The translations under genes and the position numbers were made by a program. The notes beneath the pieces were generated by a model that was not told where the DNA came from, did not search any database, and saw nothing but the letters and a program-made list of their open reading frames with translations. A DNA stretch of 64,000 nucleotides, taken from Cohnella luojiensis. Lineage in GTDB: Bacteria > Bacillota > Bacilli > Paenibacillales > Paenibacillaceae. The stretch covers positions 1-64,000 of the forward strand of contig NZ_SOMN01000003.1 of assembly GCF_004564235.1 (NCBI RefSeq), written 5' to 3'. Shown in pieces: positions 27,729 to 36,417 of the stretch (positions are counted from its first letter, which is position 1; each line of letters begins with the position of its first letter).

Positions 27729-28388
27729 ATGAATAACAAACGCCAAACCATTTGGTTGGTATCCATGCTTAGCTTGATGGTGATCCTGTCGGCCTACTAC
27801 TTATTCACCGAGGATGCACCTACCGTAACCAATACGGAAACGACCCAACTTGCCGATGCTGAAAAAGCAACTAACCCTGGCGGCGTCTCCGTGACGGAAG
27901 TCGACCAATCAACCGATGAGTTGACTGGAAGCGCAACGGATGGCACTGCCAACGAGACGCAAGGGGTAGAGGGAGATCCGGAGGGAATTTCGCCGGAAGA
28001 CCAAGAAGTTCTTAAAGGGCTGACCGAAATCAGGGGCAACCAACTGTTCGACCAGAAATTGCTGGAGTATCAAGAGAACTTGAGCAAGAAAGCGGAAGAA
28101 TTAAGGGCGAAAAGCGTCAATACGAAGCTGACCCAGGAAGAGACTGCCGCCGCCATGGAAGAGTTATACCGGCTCGAGGATATGGATTCCAGAATTACGA
28201 GCCTGCAAGAAAAGCTGCTTCAAGAATACGATAACGCGGTCGTAGAAGAAGTAGACACGAATTTCAAAGTCATCGTTCTGAGCGACAAGCTGGAGAAAAA
28301 ACAAGCGGTGAACATCGTGGAAATGGCAACCAAGGAGCTTGATGTAACACCTGACAGAGTGAGCGTTCAGTACGTGCAAAAAACCTAG
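27729..28388 (+). CDS. spoIIIAH: Stage III sporulation protein AH
   Basis: A 219-residue protein with one N-terminal membrane helix (about 5-24), an acidic Thr/Glu-rich linker (about 30-100) and a C-terminal YscJ/FliF-like domain (about 105-219) that binds SpoIIQ from the forespore. ATG 27729 has GGGAGG upstream; a frame start at 27705 would only add eight residues and lacks a site. It ends the operon before a strong terminator. Confidence 0.95.
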   Translation: MNNKRQTIWLVSMLSLMVILSAYYLFTEDAPTVTNTETTQLADAEKATNPGGVSVTEVDQSTDELTGSATDGTANETQGVEGDPEGISPEDQEVLKGLTEIRGNQLFDQKLLEYQENLSKKAEELRAKSVNTKLTQEETAAAMEELYRLEDMDSRITSLQEKLLQEYDNAVVEEVDTNFKVIVLSDKLEKKQAVNIVEMATKELDVTPDRVSVQYVQKT

Positions 28389-28419
28389 CCTAGCAATGGG
28401 CGAGGCACTCATGGTAACG

Positions 28420-28471
28420 AGGGAACCTCCTCCAAGTAGATATTCCATCTACATGGAGGAGGTTCCCTTTT
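28420..28471 (+). terminator. Terminator of the spoIIIA operon
   Basis: GGGAACCTCCTCCA pairs with TGGAGGAGGTTCCC. The loop holds a second stem, GTAGAT/ATCTAC. TTTT follows. Confidence 0.9.
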
Positions 28472-28580
28472 CGCGTTTGCGGCAAGGCGTGACGTTATCC
28501 CTCCCGAAGCGCGTCTCTCAAGGGATGGCTACGCTAATCCTGATTCGACGGAGCATAACTCTTTCCATTTCGGTCGATTA

Positions 28581-28589
28581 TGGTATAAT
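28581..28589 (+). promoter_or_regulatory. Extended -10 promoter element for accB-accC
   Basis: TGGTATAAT is an extended -10 box 66 bases before accB. No good -35 is seen. Confidence 0.55.
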
Positions 28590-28654
28590 AGTTCCGTTGT
28601 GGGATCGAACATGCTTTCTTTAGACGGGGAATCCCGAATCAAGGAGTGACCGAG

Positions 28655-29143
28655 ATGTTTAAGCTGAGCGAAATCAAAGAATTGATCAAATTGGTAGACC
28701 AAACAACCGTGCATGAACTGGAAATTGAGAACGAAGGCATGCGATTGTCTATTCGCAAGCCGGGCCGCACTGAAGTCGTTAACGTGCAAACTCCCCACCT
28801 TTCTCATACATACCTGCCGCAAGTACAGACAACTGCGCAAGCGCCTTCAGTTCCGTCCGCTCCCGTACAGGAAGCAAAACCCGCAGTGGCGGACGATTCT
28901 CACCTGCACCGGATCGTTTCCCCGATGGTGGGCACGTTCTACCGTTCTCCATCACCGGATGCCGCATCTTTCGTGAATATCGGCGACAAAGTTTCCGACA
29001 AATCAGTCGTGTGCATTCTGGAAGCGATGAAGCTGATGAATCCTTTGGAAGCGGAAGTAAAAGGCGAGATCGTGGACATTCTCGTGGAGAACGGACAGCT
29101 CGTCGAATTCGGCCAACCGCTATTCCTAGTGAAGCCGGAATAA
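28655..29143 (+). CDS. accB: Biotin carboxyl carrier protein of acetyl-CoA carboxylase
   Basis: A 162-residue BCCP. An N-terminal helical part ([15 protein letters not shown]) is followed by a Pro/Ala/Gln linker and a C-terminal biotinyl domain with the EAMKLMN motif, whose lysine carries biotin. It works with AccC to start fatty-acid synthesis. AAGGAG lies 8 bases before ATG 28655; an ATG three codons upstream overlaps that site. Confidence 0.97.
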   Translation: MFKLSEIKELIKLVDQTTVHELEIENEGMRLSIRKPGRTEVVNVQTPHLSHTYLPQVQTTAQAPSVPSAPVQEAKPAVADDSHLHRIVSPMVGTFYRSPSPDAASFVNIGDKVSDKSVVCILEAMKLMNPLEAEVKGEIVDILVENGQLVEFGQPLFLVKPE

Positions 29144-29162
29144 TCCCGAGGAGGATTTCATC

Positions 29163-30542
29163 TTGAAATTTAATAAGATTTTGATTGCCAATCGCGGCGA
29201 AATCGCGGTAAGAATCATTCGCGCATGCCGGGAACTGGGAATTACCGCGGTAGCGGTGTATTCCGAAGCCGACAGGGAATCGCTGCACGTTCGTCTGGCC
29301 GATGAGGCATATTGCATCGGACCTACCGCATCCAAAGACAGCTATTTGAATTTAACGAATATTATGAGCGTGGCGACCTTAACGGATTGCGACGCCATTC
29401 ATCCGGGCTACGGATTCCTTTCCGAGAATGCCGATTTCGCGGATATCTGCGAAACTTGCAATATTGCGTTTATCGGTCCATCATCGGTCGCAATTAGCCG
29501 TATGGGCGACAAATCGGTTGCCAAGCAAACGATGAAAGATGCGGACGTACCTGTCATTCCCGGATCCGACGGCCTGCTCGAGGATCTCGACGACGCGATT
29601 CGCGTGGCTCGCGATATCGGTTATCCCGTCATTATTAAGGCCACCGCCGGCGGCGGCGGCCGCGGTATTCGCATCGCGGAGAACGAAGAGATGCTTATTC
29701 GCGAGATCACGACGGCGCAGCAGGAAGCCGAGAAAGCTTTCGGCAACTCGGGAGTATATCTCGAGAAGTTCTTGACGGGAATGAAACACGTCGAGATACA
29801 GATCATTGCGGACAAGCACGGCAACGTCGCGCATCTTGGCGAGCGGGATTGCTCGGTGCAACGCCGCCGCCAGAAGCTCGTCGAGGAAGCTCCTTGCGCC
29901 ATCATGACTCCGGAACTTCGGAATCGGATGGGCCAAGCCTCCGTTAGAGCCGCTCGCGCGGTGAACTACTCGGGAGCCGGCACGATCGAGTATTTGCTAG
30001 GACCGGATGGGCAGTTTTACTTCATGGAGATGAACACCCGCATTCAGGTGGAGCATCCCGTGACGGAGATGATCACGGGCATCGACTTGATTAAAGAGAT
30101 GATTGCGATCGCTGAAGGGGCTCCTCTTTCCTTCAAGCAGGAAGACGTGAAGTTCGACGGCTGGGCCATCGAGTGCCGCATCAACGCGGAAGATTCCGAG
30201 AGGAATTTCATGCCTTCCGCGGGACGCATCGGGTTCTACTTGCCGCCGGGAGGTCCTGGAGTTCGGGTGGATAGCGCTGCTTATCCGCAGTATGTTATCT
30301 CTCCTCACTACGACTCCATGATAGCCAAGCTCATCGTTTGGGCTCCTACGCGCGACGAAGCAATCGCTAGAACTCGCCGGGCTCTAAGCGAATTCATGGT
30401 AGAAGGCGTCAAGACGACGATTCCTTTCCATTTGAAGCTGATGAATCACCCGATATTCGCCAAAGGCACGTTCGATATCAAGTTTCTCGAAGAGCATGAC
30501 ATCAACGGGGATAGCGAAGGCGCCCCGGACAATGGATTCTAG
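29163..30542 (+). CDS. accC: Acetyl-CoA carboxylase biotin carboxylase subunit
   Basis: A 459-residue ATP-grasp enzyme that carboxylates biotin on AccB. Visible signatures are the N-terminal [18 protein letters not shown], the glycine-rich [12 protein letters not shown] (about residues 159-170), [19 protein letters not shown], and [17 protein letters not shown] 29163 follows GAGGAGG. It forms one operon with accB. Confidence 0.97.
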   Translation: MKFNKILIANRGEIAVRIIRACRELGITAVAVYSEADRESLHVRLADEAYCIGPTASKDSYLNLTNIMSVATLTDCDAIHPGYGFLSENADFADICETCNIAFIGPSSVAISRMGDKSVAKQTMKDADVPVIPGSDGLLEDLDDAIRVARDIGYPVIIKATAGGGGRGIRIAENEEMLIREITTAQQEAEKAFGNSGVYLEKFLTGMKHVEIQIIADKHGNVAHLGERDCSVQRRRQKLVEEAPCAIMTPELRNRMGQASVRAARAVNYSGAGTIEYLLGPDGQFYFMEMNTRIQVEHPVTEMITGIDLIKEMIAIAEGAPLSFKQEDVKFDGWAIECRINAEDSERNFMPSAGRIGFYLPPGGPGVRVDSAAYPQYVISPHYDSMIAKLIVWAPTRDEAIARTRRALSEFMVEGVKTTIPFHLKLMNHPIFAKGTFDIKFLEEHDINGDSEGAPDNGF

Positions 30543-30661
30543 AACTAATTTTAGGCCAAGCGTTTGTCATAATAATCCGGGAATGCTATATTTATAAATA
30601 GTGAAGGCGAATGCTCGGACTTACTTCGATTTAGTCCGGGTATGTGGAGGTGGAACTACGC

Positions 30662-31069
30662 ATGGAAACGATAGCCCCGGATTACGAGCGGACGGAAATG
30701 GGCACCATTGAGATCGCCCCGGAAGTCATCGAGGTGATTGCCGGATTGGCGACAGTGGAAATCGATGGCGTTGCAGGCATGAGCGGTGGACTTTCCTCAG
30801 GAATCGCCGAACTTCTTGGACGGAAGAATTTATCCAAGGGCGTTAAGGTGGAAGTCGGACAACGCGAAGCAGCTGTTGACGTATCGATAATTGTCCAGTA
30901 CGGACGCCGGATACCGGAAATTTCAACCGAAATTCAACGTAACGTCAAACGCTCGATCGAGACAATGACCGGACTTCATGTTGTGGAAGTTAACGTACAT
31001 ATTCACGACGTTCACTTCAAAACAGGCGAAAAGCCCGAAGAAGATGAATCCAATGTACGTGTTAGATAA
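30662..31069 (+). CDS. yqhY: Asp23/Gls24 family envelope protein YqhY
   Basis: A 135-residue Asp23-family protein with the pattern GTIEIAPEVIEVIAGLATVEIDGVAGMSGG and the C-terminal VVEVNVHIHDVHF. In B. subtilis YqhY lies beside accBC and its loss leads to suppressor mutations in acetyl-CoA carboxylase. ATG 30662 has GGAGGTGG upstream; an earlier GTG at 30644 does not. The next two genes, AmaP and DUF2273, form an Asp23-type membrane module. Confidence 0.93.
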   Translation: METIAPDYERTEMGTIEIAPEVIEVIAGLATVEIDGVAGMSGGLSSGIAELLGRKNLSKGVKVEVGQREAAVDVSIIVQYGRRIPEISTEIQRNVKRSIETMTGLHVVEVNVHIHDVHFKTGEKPEEDESNVRVR

Positions 31070-31130
31070 TGACCTAACCGCAACCTGATTTCCGCGGCAA
31101 CGGCAAAACCTCCGGTCTGCGGATGACGGC

Positions 31131-31175
31131 CCTCTGACGAGAATTTCCTTCAGGGAACTCTCGCAGAGGTCTTTT
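31131..31175 (+). terminator. Terminator after yqhY
   Basis: CCTCTG-CGAGA pairs with TCTCG-CAGAGG, followed by TCTTTT. Confidence 0.75.
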
Positions 31176-31258
31176 CGCAAATCGGGGACATTTTCCTGCG
31201 TATTTAGCCGTCCTATGGACGGAGAAGCCGTTTATACTTGACAGGGAGGGCGCTTACG

Positions 31259-31822
31259 TTGATTAAATTGTTGGACAGGCTTCTCTTATTTTTATACAGT
31301 GTGGCGATTGGAGCCGCATCCATAATTGCGATCGTCGCTGCAAGCGGGGGTTTCTCCGTAAAATGGCTTAACGAAGTCGTCTCCGAATTTACCGGCGATT
31401 CGCGCGTTGTTCAAGGCTCAGTGATCGGGGTTGCGATTATCGTGCTCTTGATCAGCATGAGATTTTTTGTCTTGTCCATTCGACGCGACGGCAACTCGGC
31501 CCCTTCTATTAACCAAAGGACGGAGCACGGGGATATTCGCATCTCGGTGGAAACCGTCGAGAATCTCGCGCTTAAAGCCGCATCCCGTACGAAAGGCGTT
31601 AAGGACTTGCGCGCGCGCGTCAGAGTGTCGGAAGCCGGATTAGGTATTCTCATTCGCGCATTCGTGGACGGGGAAGGCTCCATCCCGACGTTGTCGGAGG
31701 AAATGCAACGCACGGTTTCGCAACAAATCGAAGAGGCGACGGGCATTCCGGTGGCGGAAGTTTCCGTATTCATCGCGAACGTTACTCAGGCGCCTACTAC
31801 TTTTAAAAGCCGTGTAGAATAG
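31259..31822 (+). CDS. amaP: AmaP-like alkaline shock membrane anchor protein
   Basis: A 187-residue protein with two N-terminal membrane helices (about residues 6-28 and 55-75) and a C-terminal Asp23-like domain (GDIRISVETVENLALKAASRTKGV, then VAEVSVFIANV). In Staphylococcus AmaP holds Asp23 at the membrane. TTG 31259 has GGGAGGG 8 bases upstream; a TTG at 31238 is in frame but precedes that site. Linkage with yqhY suggests a membrane-bound Asp23 complex. Confidence 0.88.
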   Translation: MIKLLDRLLLFLYSVAIGAASIIAIVAASGGFSVKWLNEVVSEFTGDSRVVQGSVIGVAIIVLLISMRFFVLSIRRDGNSAPSINQRTEHGDIRISVETVENLALKAASRTKGVKDLRARVRVSEAGLGILIRAFVDGEGSIPTLSEEMQRTVSQQIEEATGIPVAEVSVFIANVTQAPTTFKSRVE

Positions 31823-31836
31823 GGGGAGAACCGCCT

Positions 31837-32067
31837 ATGTGGAGAGTCTGGTGGGAAACTTCCGGCGGAAAAATCGCGGGGGTTGCGGCGGGTCTCTTAT
31901 TCGGCATTATTTATTTAATCAGCGGATTCTGGGATATGCTGTTCTGCGCTTTGCTCATTGGCATCGGTTATTGGATTGGTAAGCTCAAGGACGAACGCCG
32001 GGGACCTCTTTTTCCGTGGGAAAAAGTGACGGATTGGGTGGCGGATCGTTGGCCTTGGTCGCGATAA
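31837..32067 (+). CDS. DUF2273 small membrane protein
   Basis: A 76-residue protein with two close membrane segments (about residues 11-28 and 33-48) and a basic then tryptophan-rich tail (PWEKVTDWVADRWPWS). Such DUF2273 proteins commonly accompany amaP and asp23. GGGGGAG lies before ATG 31837 and the gap to amaP is 14 bases. The function is unknown. Confidence 0.85.
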   Translation: MWRVWWETSGGKIAGVAAGLLFGIIYLISGFWDMLFCALLIGIGYWIGKLKDERRGPLFPWEKVTDWVADRWPWSR

Positions 32068-32217
32068 TCCCTGTGATGTTCTTGCCCAGGCAGGGACGGC
32101 GGAACGAAAGTCTCCGCAGTTTCCGTTGGAATAGATGCTTCATGGGTTTTTTTGTTTTTTATTAGCATCATAATAGAAGGTAAGGGCTTGAACGATTAGA
32201 AGCATTCAGGAGGAATC

Positions 32218-32676
32218 ATGAAGCGCAGAATTGCTAGGGAAATCGTGGTACAAAGCTTGTACCAGATAGAGATGAACGGCGTGACGGGCGACGAAGCCGT
32301 CAATATCGTGATGGAAGAAGCGCGACAAGACAACGAGATCGGTACGGATGTGGCGGAATTGGCCAAAATCGATGCCTTTACGCGCGAGTTGGTGAAGGGT
32401 GTTCAAGACAAGTTAGAGACGATCGATCAGAGTCTGGTCGTCTATCTGACCGGCTGGCAGGTTGACCGATTGTCTAGGGTCGATCGTCAAATTTTGCGTC
32501 TGGCCGTCTACGAGATGATGTACCAGGATGTTCCGCCTAAAGTCGTCATTAATGAAGCTATCGAGCTGGCGAAGCATTTCGGCCTAGAAGAGAACGGGAA
32601 GTTCGTGAACGGAGTTCTAGGGCGAATGTTACGGGAAAGAGAAGAAAATCAGTCGCGGGATGGTGAGAAGCCGTGA
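32218..32676 (+). CDS. nusB: Transcription antitermination factor NusB
   Basis: A 152-residue all-helical RNA-binding protein that with NusE binds boxA in rRNA leaders. Signatures are the starting [17 protein letters not shown], the [19 protein letters not shown] segment and [19 protein letters not shown] supports the ATG. It starts the operon nusB-folD-xseA-xseB-ispA; its end overlaps folD by 4 bases. Confidence 0.97.
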   Translation: MKRRIAREIVVQSLYQIEMNGVTGDEAVNIVMEEARQDNEIGTDVAELAKIDAFTRELVKGVQDKLETIDQSLVVYLTGWQVDRLSRVDRQILRLAVYEMMYQDVPPKVVINEAIELAKHFGLEENGKFVNGVLGRMLREREENQSRDGEKP

Positions 32677-33524
32677 GCGCCCAAATCATTAACGGAAAAC
32701 AAATTTCGGAATCGATTCGCGAAGAACTGCGGTTGGAAGTCGAGCAGCTGAAGCAGAATGGAATCACGCCCGGATTGGTTGTCATCTTGGTCGGAGAAGA
32801 TCCTGCTTCGCAAGTCTACGTGAGGAACAAAGCCAAGGCTTGCGAGCAGCTCGGTTATTATTCGGAGGTAGTTAGGGTCCCTGCGGAGACGTCTCAGGAC
32901 GAGCTCCTCGCGCTTATTCATAAATATAATGAACAACGGAACATTCATGGTATTCTTGTTCAGCTTCCGCTTCCGAAACATATCGAAGAGAAAGCGATTA
33001 TCGACGCCATATCGGTAGAGAAAGACGTGGACGGGTTTCACCCCGAGAGCGTCGGGAATCTGATGATCGGCGACGACGCGCTCTTGCCATGCACGCCATC
33101 CGGCGTGATCGAGCTGCTGAAAAGAACGGGAAACCATCCCGCCGGAAAACATGTCGTCGTGATCGGAAGAAGCAATATAGTCGGAAAGCCGGTATCTATG
33201 CTTCTTCTGCGCGAGAATGCGACCGTTACGATTTGTCACTCCAGAACTCCGAACCTGCCGGAAATGGCACGCCAAGCAGATATGCTGGTCGTAGCGGTCG
33301 GCGTAGCGAAACTCGTCAAGAAGGAATGGGTCAAACCGGGAGCGGTCGTGATCGACGTAGGAATGAATCGTCTGCCTGACGGGAAATTATGCGGCGATGT
33401 AGACTACGACGACGTACTTGACGCGGCCGGTTGGATCACGCCCGTTCCGGGCGGAGTCGGACCTATGACCATTACGATGTTGATGGCGAACACCTTGAAG
33501 TCGGCTAAACGGGCTCGGGTTTAG
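32673..33524 (+). CDS. folD: Bifunctional methylenetetrahydrofolate dehydrogenase/cyclohydrolase
   Basis: A 283-residue FolD that interconverts methylene-, methenyl- and 10-formyl-tetrahydrofolate. The signatures are [21 protein letters not shown] (with catalytic Tyr and Lys), [19 protein letters not shown] and [15 protein letters not shown], followed by [14 protein letters not shown] 32673 overlaps the nusB stop (GTGA). Confidence 0.97.
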   Translation: MSAQIINGKQISESIREELRLEVEQLKQNGITPGLVVILVGEDPASQVYVRNKAKACEQLGYYSEVVRVPAETSQDELLALIHKYNEQRNIHGILVQLPLPKHIEEKAIIDAISVEKDVDGFHPESVGNLMIGDDALLPCTPSGVIELLKRTGNHPAGKHVVVIGRSNIVGKPVSMLLLRENATVTICHSRTPNLPEMARQADMLVVAVGVAKLVKKEWVKPGAVVIDVGMNRLPDGKLCGDVDYDDVLDAAGWITPVPGGVGPMTITMLMANTLKSAKRARV

Positions 33525-33538
33525 GGAGGGGTCAAGCG

Positions 33539-34894
33539 ATGGAACCGGTACGCGCGTTGAGCATTCGGGACGTCAATCGGCTTATCAAGATGAAGCTCGA
33601 AGGCGATTCCGGACTCCAGGACATCTGGCTGCGAGGCGAGATTTCCAATTTCACGTTCCATTCCAGCGGTCATATGTACTTCACGCTGAAGGACGAAGGC
33701 GGAAGACTTAAATGCATCATGTTTGCCTCCTACAACCAACGGCTTCCTTTCGCTCCTAAGGACGGGATGAAAGTGTTGGCTCGCGGAGGCATCTCTGTTT
33801 ACGAAAGGGATGGCGCGTACCAATTTTACGCCACGGCCATGCAGCCGGACGGGGTTGGAAGCCTATATCTCGCGTACGAGCAACTGAAAAAGAAGCTCGA
33901 GGCGGAGGGGCTCTTTTATGACGGAGTCAAAAGGGAACTGCCGCGATATCCTCGTACGGTAGGCGTCATCACTTCACCTACCGGCGCGGCGGTTCGGGAT
34001 ATCATGATTACGCTAGAGCGACGTAATCCGGGCGTTCACGTCTTGTTGTATCCCGTATCGGTACAAGGGAAGGCGGCCGCTCCATCCATCGTCAAAGCGA
34101 TAAAGGCCATGAATGCTCTCGGAGAGGCTGACGTGCTTATCGTCGGACGCGGCGGAGGATCTCTGGAAGAGCTGTGGGCCTTCAATGAAGAAGCCGTAGC
34201 AAGGGCGATCCGTGCATCGTTAATCCCGGTCATATCGGCGGTTGGGCATGAGACGGACTTCACGATTTCCGATTTCGCGGCGGATTTACGGGCGGCGACT
34301 CCAACCGCGGCAGCTGAGCTTGCCGTCAGGCATTCGGGCGAACTAAAGCAACGGCTCGTTCATCTAGAGCAGAGAATGGGGAAGTCGTTGGGCGGCTTGC
34401 TTGGCCGGGCTAGGGAACGTTGGCAGCATGCGGCGCGATCTCCTTATTTTACGCAGCCGAGGCGCAGTCTTCTTGTTCAAGCGGAACGACTGGACAGGCT
34501 GAGGGATCGCCTTCAGTATCGAATCCAATCAAAGCAAGCCTTAGCGAAGGAACGTCTATCGCGTCTAAGCGGAAGGTTGAATGCAGTCAACCCGAATCAG
34601 CAAGCCGCCTTTGCCCGTAAACGGATGACGTCCGCGGCCAGAGGGCTGGAGCTCGTTATGAATGGAATCTTGCGGCAGCGGCAAAACCAATTCGGTTCGC
34701 TTGTACGTCATTTGGACGCGCTGAGTCCGTTGAAGGTCATGGCACGCGGATATAGCTTAGTCTATGACGAGCAGGAGAAGAGGCTTATTCGTTCCATTAA
34801 CGAAGTGCAACCAGGCGACTTAATCCATGTTCGATTAACGGATGGGAAATTGGATTGCCAAGTATGGGGCATTCACGGGGAGGAGCAAACCTAA
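33539..34894 (+). CDS. xseA: Exodeoxyribonuclease VII large subunit
   Basis: A 451-residue subunit. An N-terminal OB fold binds single-stranded DNA (RALSIRDVNRLIKMKLE, LRGEISNFTFHSSGHMYFTLKD). The catalytic middle part has GVITSPTGAAVRDI, VGRGGGSLEELWAFN and ISAVGHETDFTISDFAADLRA. A long helical arm (about 270-390) ends in the C-terminal SPLKVMARGYSLV segment. It degrades single-stranded DNA in both directions with XseB. Confidence 0.97.
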   Translation: MEPVRALSIRDVNRLIKMKLEGDSGLQDIWLRGEISNFTFHSSGHMYFTLKDEGGRLKCIMFASYNQRLPFAPKDGMKVLARGGISVYERDGAYQFYATAMQPDGVGSLYLAYEQLKKKLEAEGLFYDGVKRELPRYPRTVGVITSPTGAAVRDIMITLERRNPGVHVLLYPVSVQGKAAAPSIVKAIKAMNALGEADVLIVGRGGGSLEELWAFNEEAVARAIRASLIPVISAVGHETDFTISDFAADLRAATPTAAAELAVRHSGELKQRLVHLEQRMGKSLGGLLGRARERWQHAARSPYFTQPRRSLLVQAERLDRLRDRLQYRIQSKQALAKERLSRLSGRLNAVNPNQQAAFARKRMTSAARGLELVMNGILRQRQNQFGSLVRHLDALSPLKVMARGYSLVYDEQEKRLIRSINEVQPGDLIHVRLTDGKLDCQVWGIHGEEQT

Positions 34895-35172
34895 TGGCTA
34901 AGAACGGAACGACGGACAACGTCTCGAAAGAAGAAAGCGTCCCAGCGATTACTTTCGAGCAAGCAATGGAAAAATTAGAAACTATCGTTGCCAGGCTGGA
35001 GAGCGGGGATGTGCCGCTTGAAACCGCGATCGAGCTATTCCAAGAAGGAATGTCGTTATCTAAATTATGCGGGCAGAAGCTAGAGCAGGTCGAACGTCGA
35101 ATCGAAATGTTGGTAGAAGGCGATGCCGGATTGCAGCGAAAGCCTTTCGCAGCGGTGAAAGAAGAAGCGTAA
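34894..35172 (+). CDS. xseB: Exodeoxyribonuclease VII small subunit
   Basis: A 92-residue XseB with the family core TFEQAMEKLETIVARLESGDVPLE and LFQEGMSLSKLCGQKL. Its ATG overlaps the xseA stop (TAATG), fitting fixed subunit ratios. The first 18 residues are polar and variable. Confidence 0.96.
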   Translation: MAKNGTTDNVSKEESVPAITFEQAMEKLETIVARLESGDVPLETAIELFQEGMSLSKLCGQKLEQVERRIEMLVEGDAGLQRKPFAAVKEEA

Positions 35173-35199
35173 GCTTCGTGAAACAGAGGGGTCTTTGAC

Positions 35200-36111
35200 G
35201 TGACAACTTCGGTGGGAATACATACTTATTTGCAACATCGGCGCGAAAAGGTGGAAACGGCATTGAAGTCGGTTTTTCCGACGGGATGGACGATTCCGAA
35301 TAGGCTTCGGGAAGCAATGGATTACTCTCTGCTTGCAGGGGGAAAGCGGCTGCGTCCGATAATGGTGCTTGCCGCGGCCGAAGCCGTAACGGACAATGAG
35401 GATATTTCCGCTCGCGCAGTGAACTTTGCTTGCGCCGTCGAAATGATCCACACTTATTCGCTGATCCATGACGATCTGCCGGCCATGGATAACGACGACT
35501 ATCGGCGCGGCCGGTTGACGAATCACAAGATGTTCGGGGATGCGATGGCTATCTTAGCGGGAGATGGTTTGCTTACGCATGCCTTCCACGTCGCAACTCA
35601 AGCCGCTAAAAACGGAGTTCCGGCCGAACGGGTGCTCGCCGTAGTGGAGGAGCTCTCTATGTACGCGGGACTTCCCGGCATGGTCGGCGGACAAGTAGAC
35701 GACATGTTAGGCGAGCAGGGAGTTACGTCGCTGGAACAGCTTGTCCATATCCACGTGCACAAAACGAGCGATCTGATTGCATGCTCGCTTAGAGCCGGAG
35801 GACATGCCGCGGAAGCCGACTACAAGCAATTGACGGCTTTCGGACTATTCGGACGTAACGTAGGCTTGGCTTTCCAGATTCAGGACGACATTCTCGACTT
35901 GACGGGAACCGAGGAAAAGCTAGGTAAGCCGGTGAAGAGCGACGAACGTCAAGAAAAGGTAACTTACCCGTTCCTGCTCGGACTGGACGAAAGCCGCAAA
36001 CGCGTCGCCGAGTTGACGAAAGAAGCGAACGAAGCTTTGCTTCAAGCAGGGCTTAAGACGCCGGATAGACTGATCGAAATCGCGGATTACCTGTTGAACA
36101 GGGACCACTAA
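35200..36111 (+). CDS. ispA: Farnesyl/geranylgeranyl diphosphate synthase
   Basis: A 303-residue trans-prenyl chain synthase. The first Asp-rich motif is in LIHDDLPAMDNDDYRRG (about residues 87-103) and the second in QIQDDILDLTG (about 226-236). GGKRLRP binds diphosphate. The short first motif fits farnesyl diphosphate synthase (IspA type), although chain length cannot be fixed from sequence. GTG 35200 has AGAGGGG upstream. It closes the operon and provides the precursor for later isoprenoids, with dxs next. Confidence 0.94.
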   Translation: MTTSVGIHTYLQHRREKVETALKSVFPTGWTIPNRLREAMDYSLLAGGKRLRPIMVLAAAEAVTDNEDISARAVNFACAVEMIHTYSLIHDDLPAMDNDDYRRGRLTNHKMFGDAMAILAGDGLLTHAFHVATQAAKNGVPAERVLAVVEELSMYAGLPGMVGGQVDDMLGEQGVTSLEQLVHIHVHKTSDLIACSLRAGGHAAEADYKQLTAFGLFGRNVGLAFQIQDDILDLTGTEEKLGKPVKSDERQEKVTYPFLLGLDESRKRVAELTKEANEALLQAGLKTPDRLIEIADYLLNRDH

Positions 36112-36133
36112 GCTGACAACTTATACGAATTAA

Positions 36134-36310
36134 GAACGAGGTTCCGCTATTTCGCTGAAAGCACCACTGACAGCCGCAATAACGGAACGAGGTTCCGCTA
36201 TTTCGCTGAAAGCACCATTGATAGCAGCAATTACGGAACGAGGTTCCGCTATTTCACTGAAAGCAGCACTAACAGCCGCAATAACGGAACGAGGTTCCGC
36301 TATTTCGCTG
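36134..36310. repeat. Tandem 51-base repeat array, 3.5 copies
   Basis: Units start at 36134, 36185, 36236 and 36287 with an exact 51-base period. The last unit stops after 24 bases. Units differ at only 3-4 positions. Each begins around the inverted repeat GGAAC-GAG-GTTCC and continues CGCTATTTCGCTGAAA. The period is a multiple of three, so minus-strand frames read through as a 17-residue repeat, but there is no ribosome site or family match. The array fills the ispA-dxs gap up to the dxs promoter. Confidence 0.93.
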
Positions 36311-36350
36311 TGCAACACTTTGACTTTGCTTCATGAGCCGATGATGAAAT

Positions 36351-36379
36351 TTGGGCATTGTTTGGGAATATGGTATAAT
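36351..36379 (+). promoter_or_regulatory. dxs promoter
   Basis: TTGGGC (36351-36356), 17 bases, then TATAAT (36374-36379) preceded by TGG, an extended -10. It lies 40 bases downstream of the tandem repeats. Confidence 0.75.
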
Positions 36380-36417
36380 AGCGGTAATATCCTTTTGGGG
36401 AAAGCGGGGAACAACAC

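Noticed and set aside
32649-33275. 208-codon frame opposite folD
   Set aside because: Shadow of folD: no start signal and no recognisable domain.
36134-36310. Possible CRISPR array
   Set aside because: All parts of the 51-base unit are conserved between copies, so there are no unique spacers; no cas genes are nearby. The same holds for 63033-63187.
36130-36318. 62-codon minus-strand frame with a 17-residue repeat
   Set aside because: It exists because the 51-base repeat period is a multiple of three. No ribosome site was seen, and plus-strand frames read through the array too, so it is treated as a DNA repeat.
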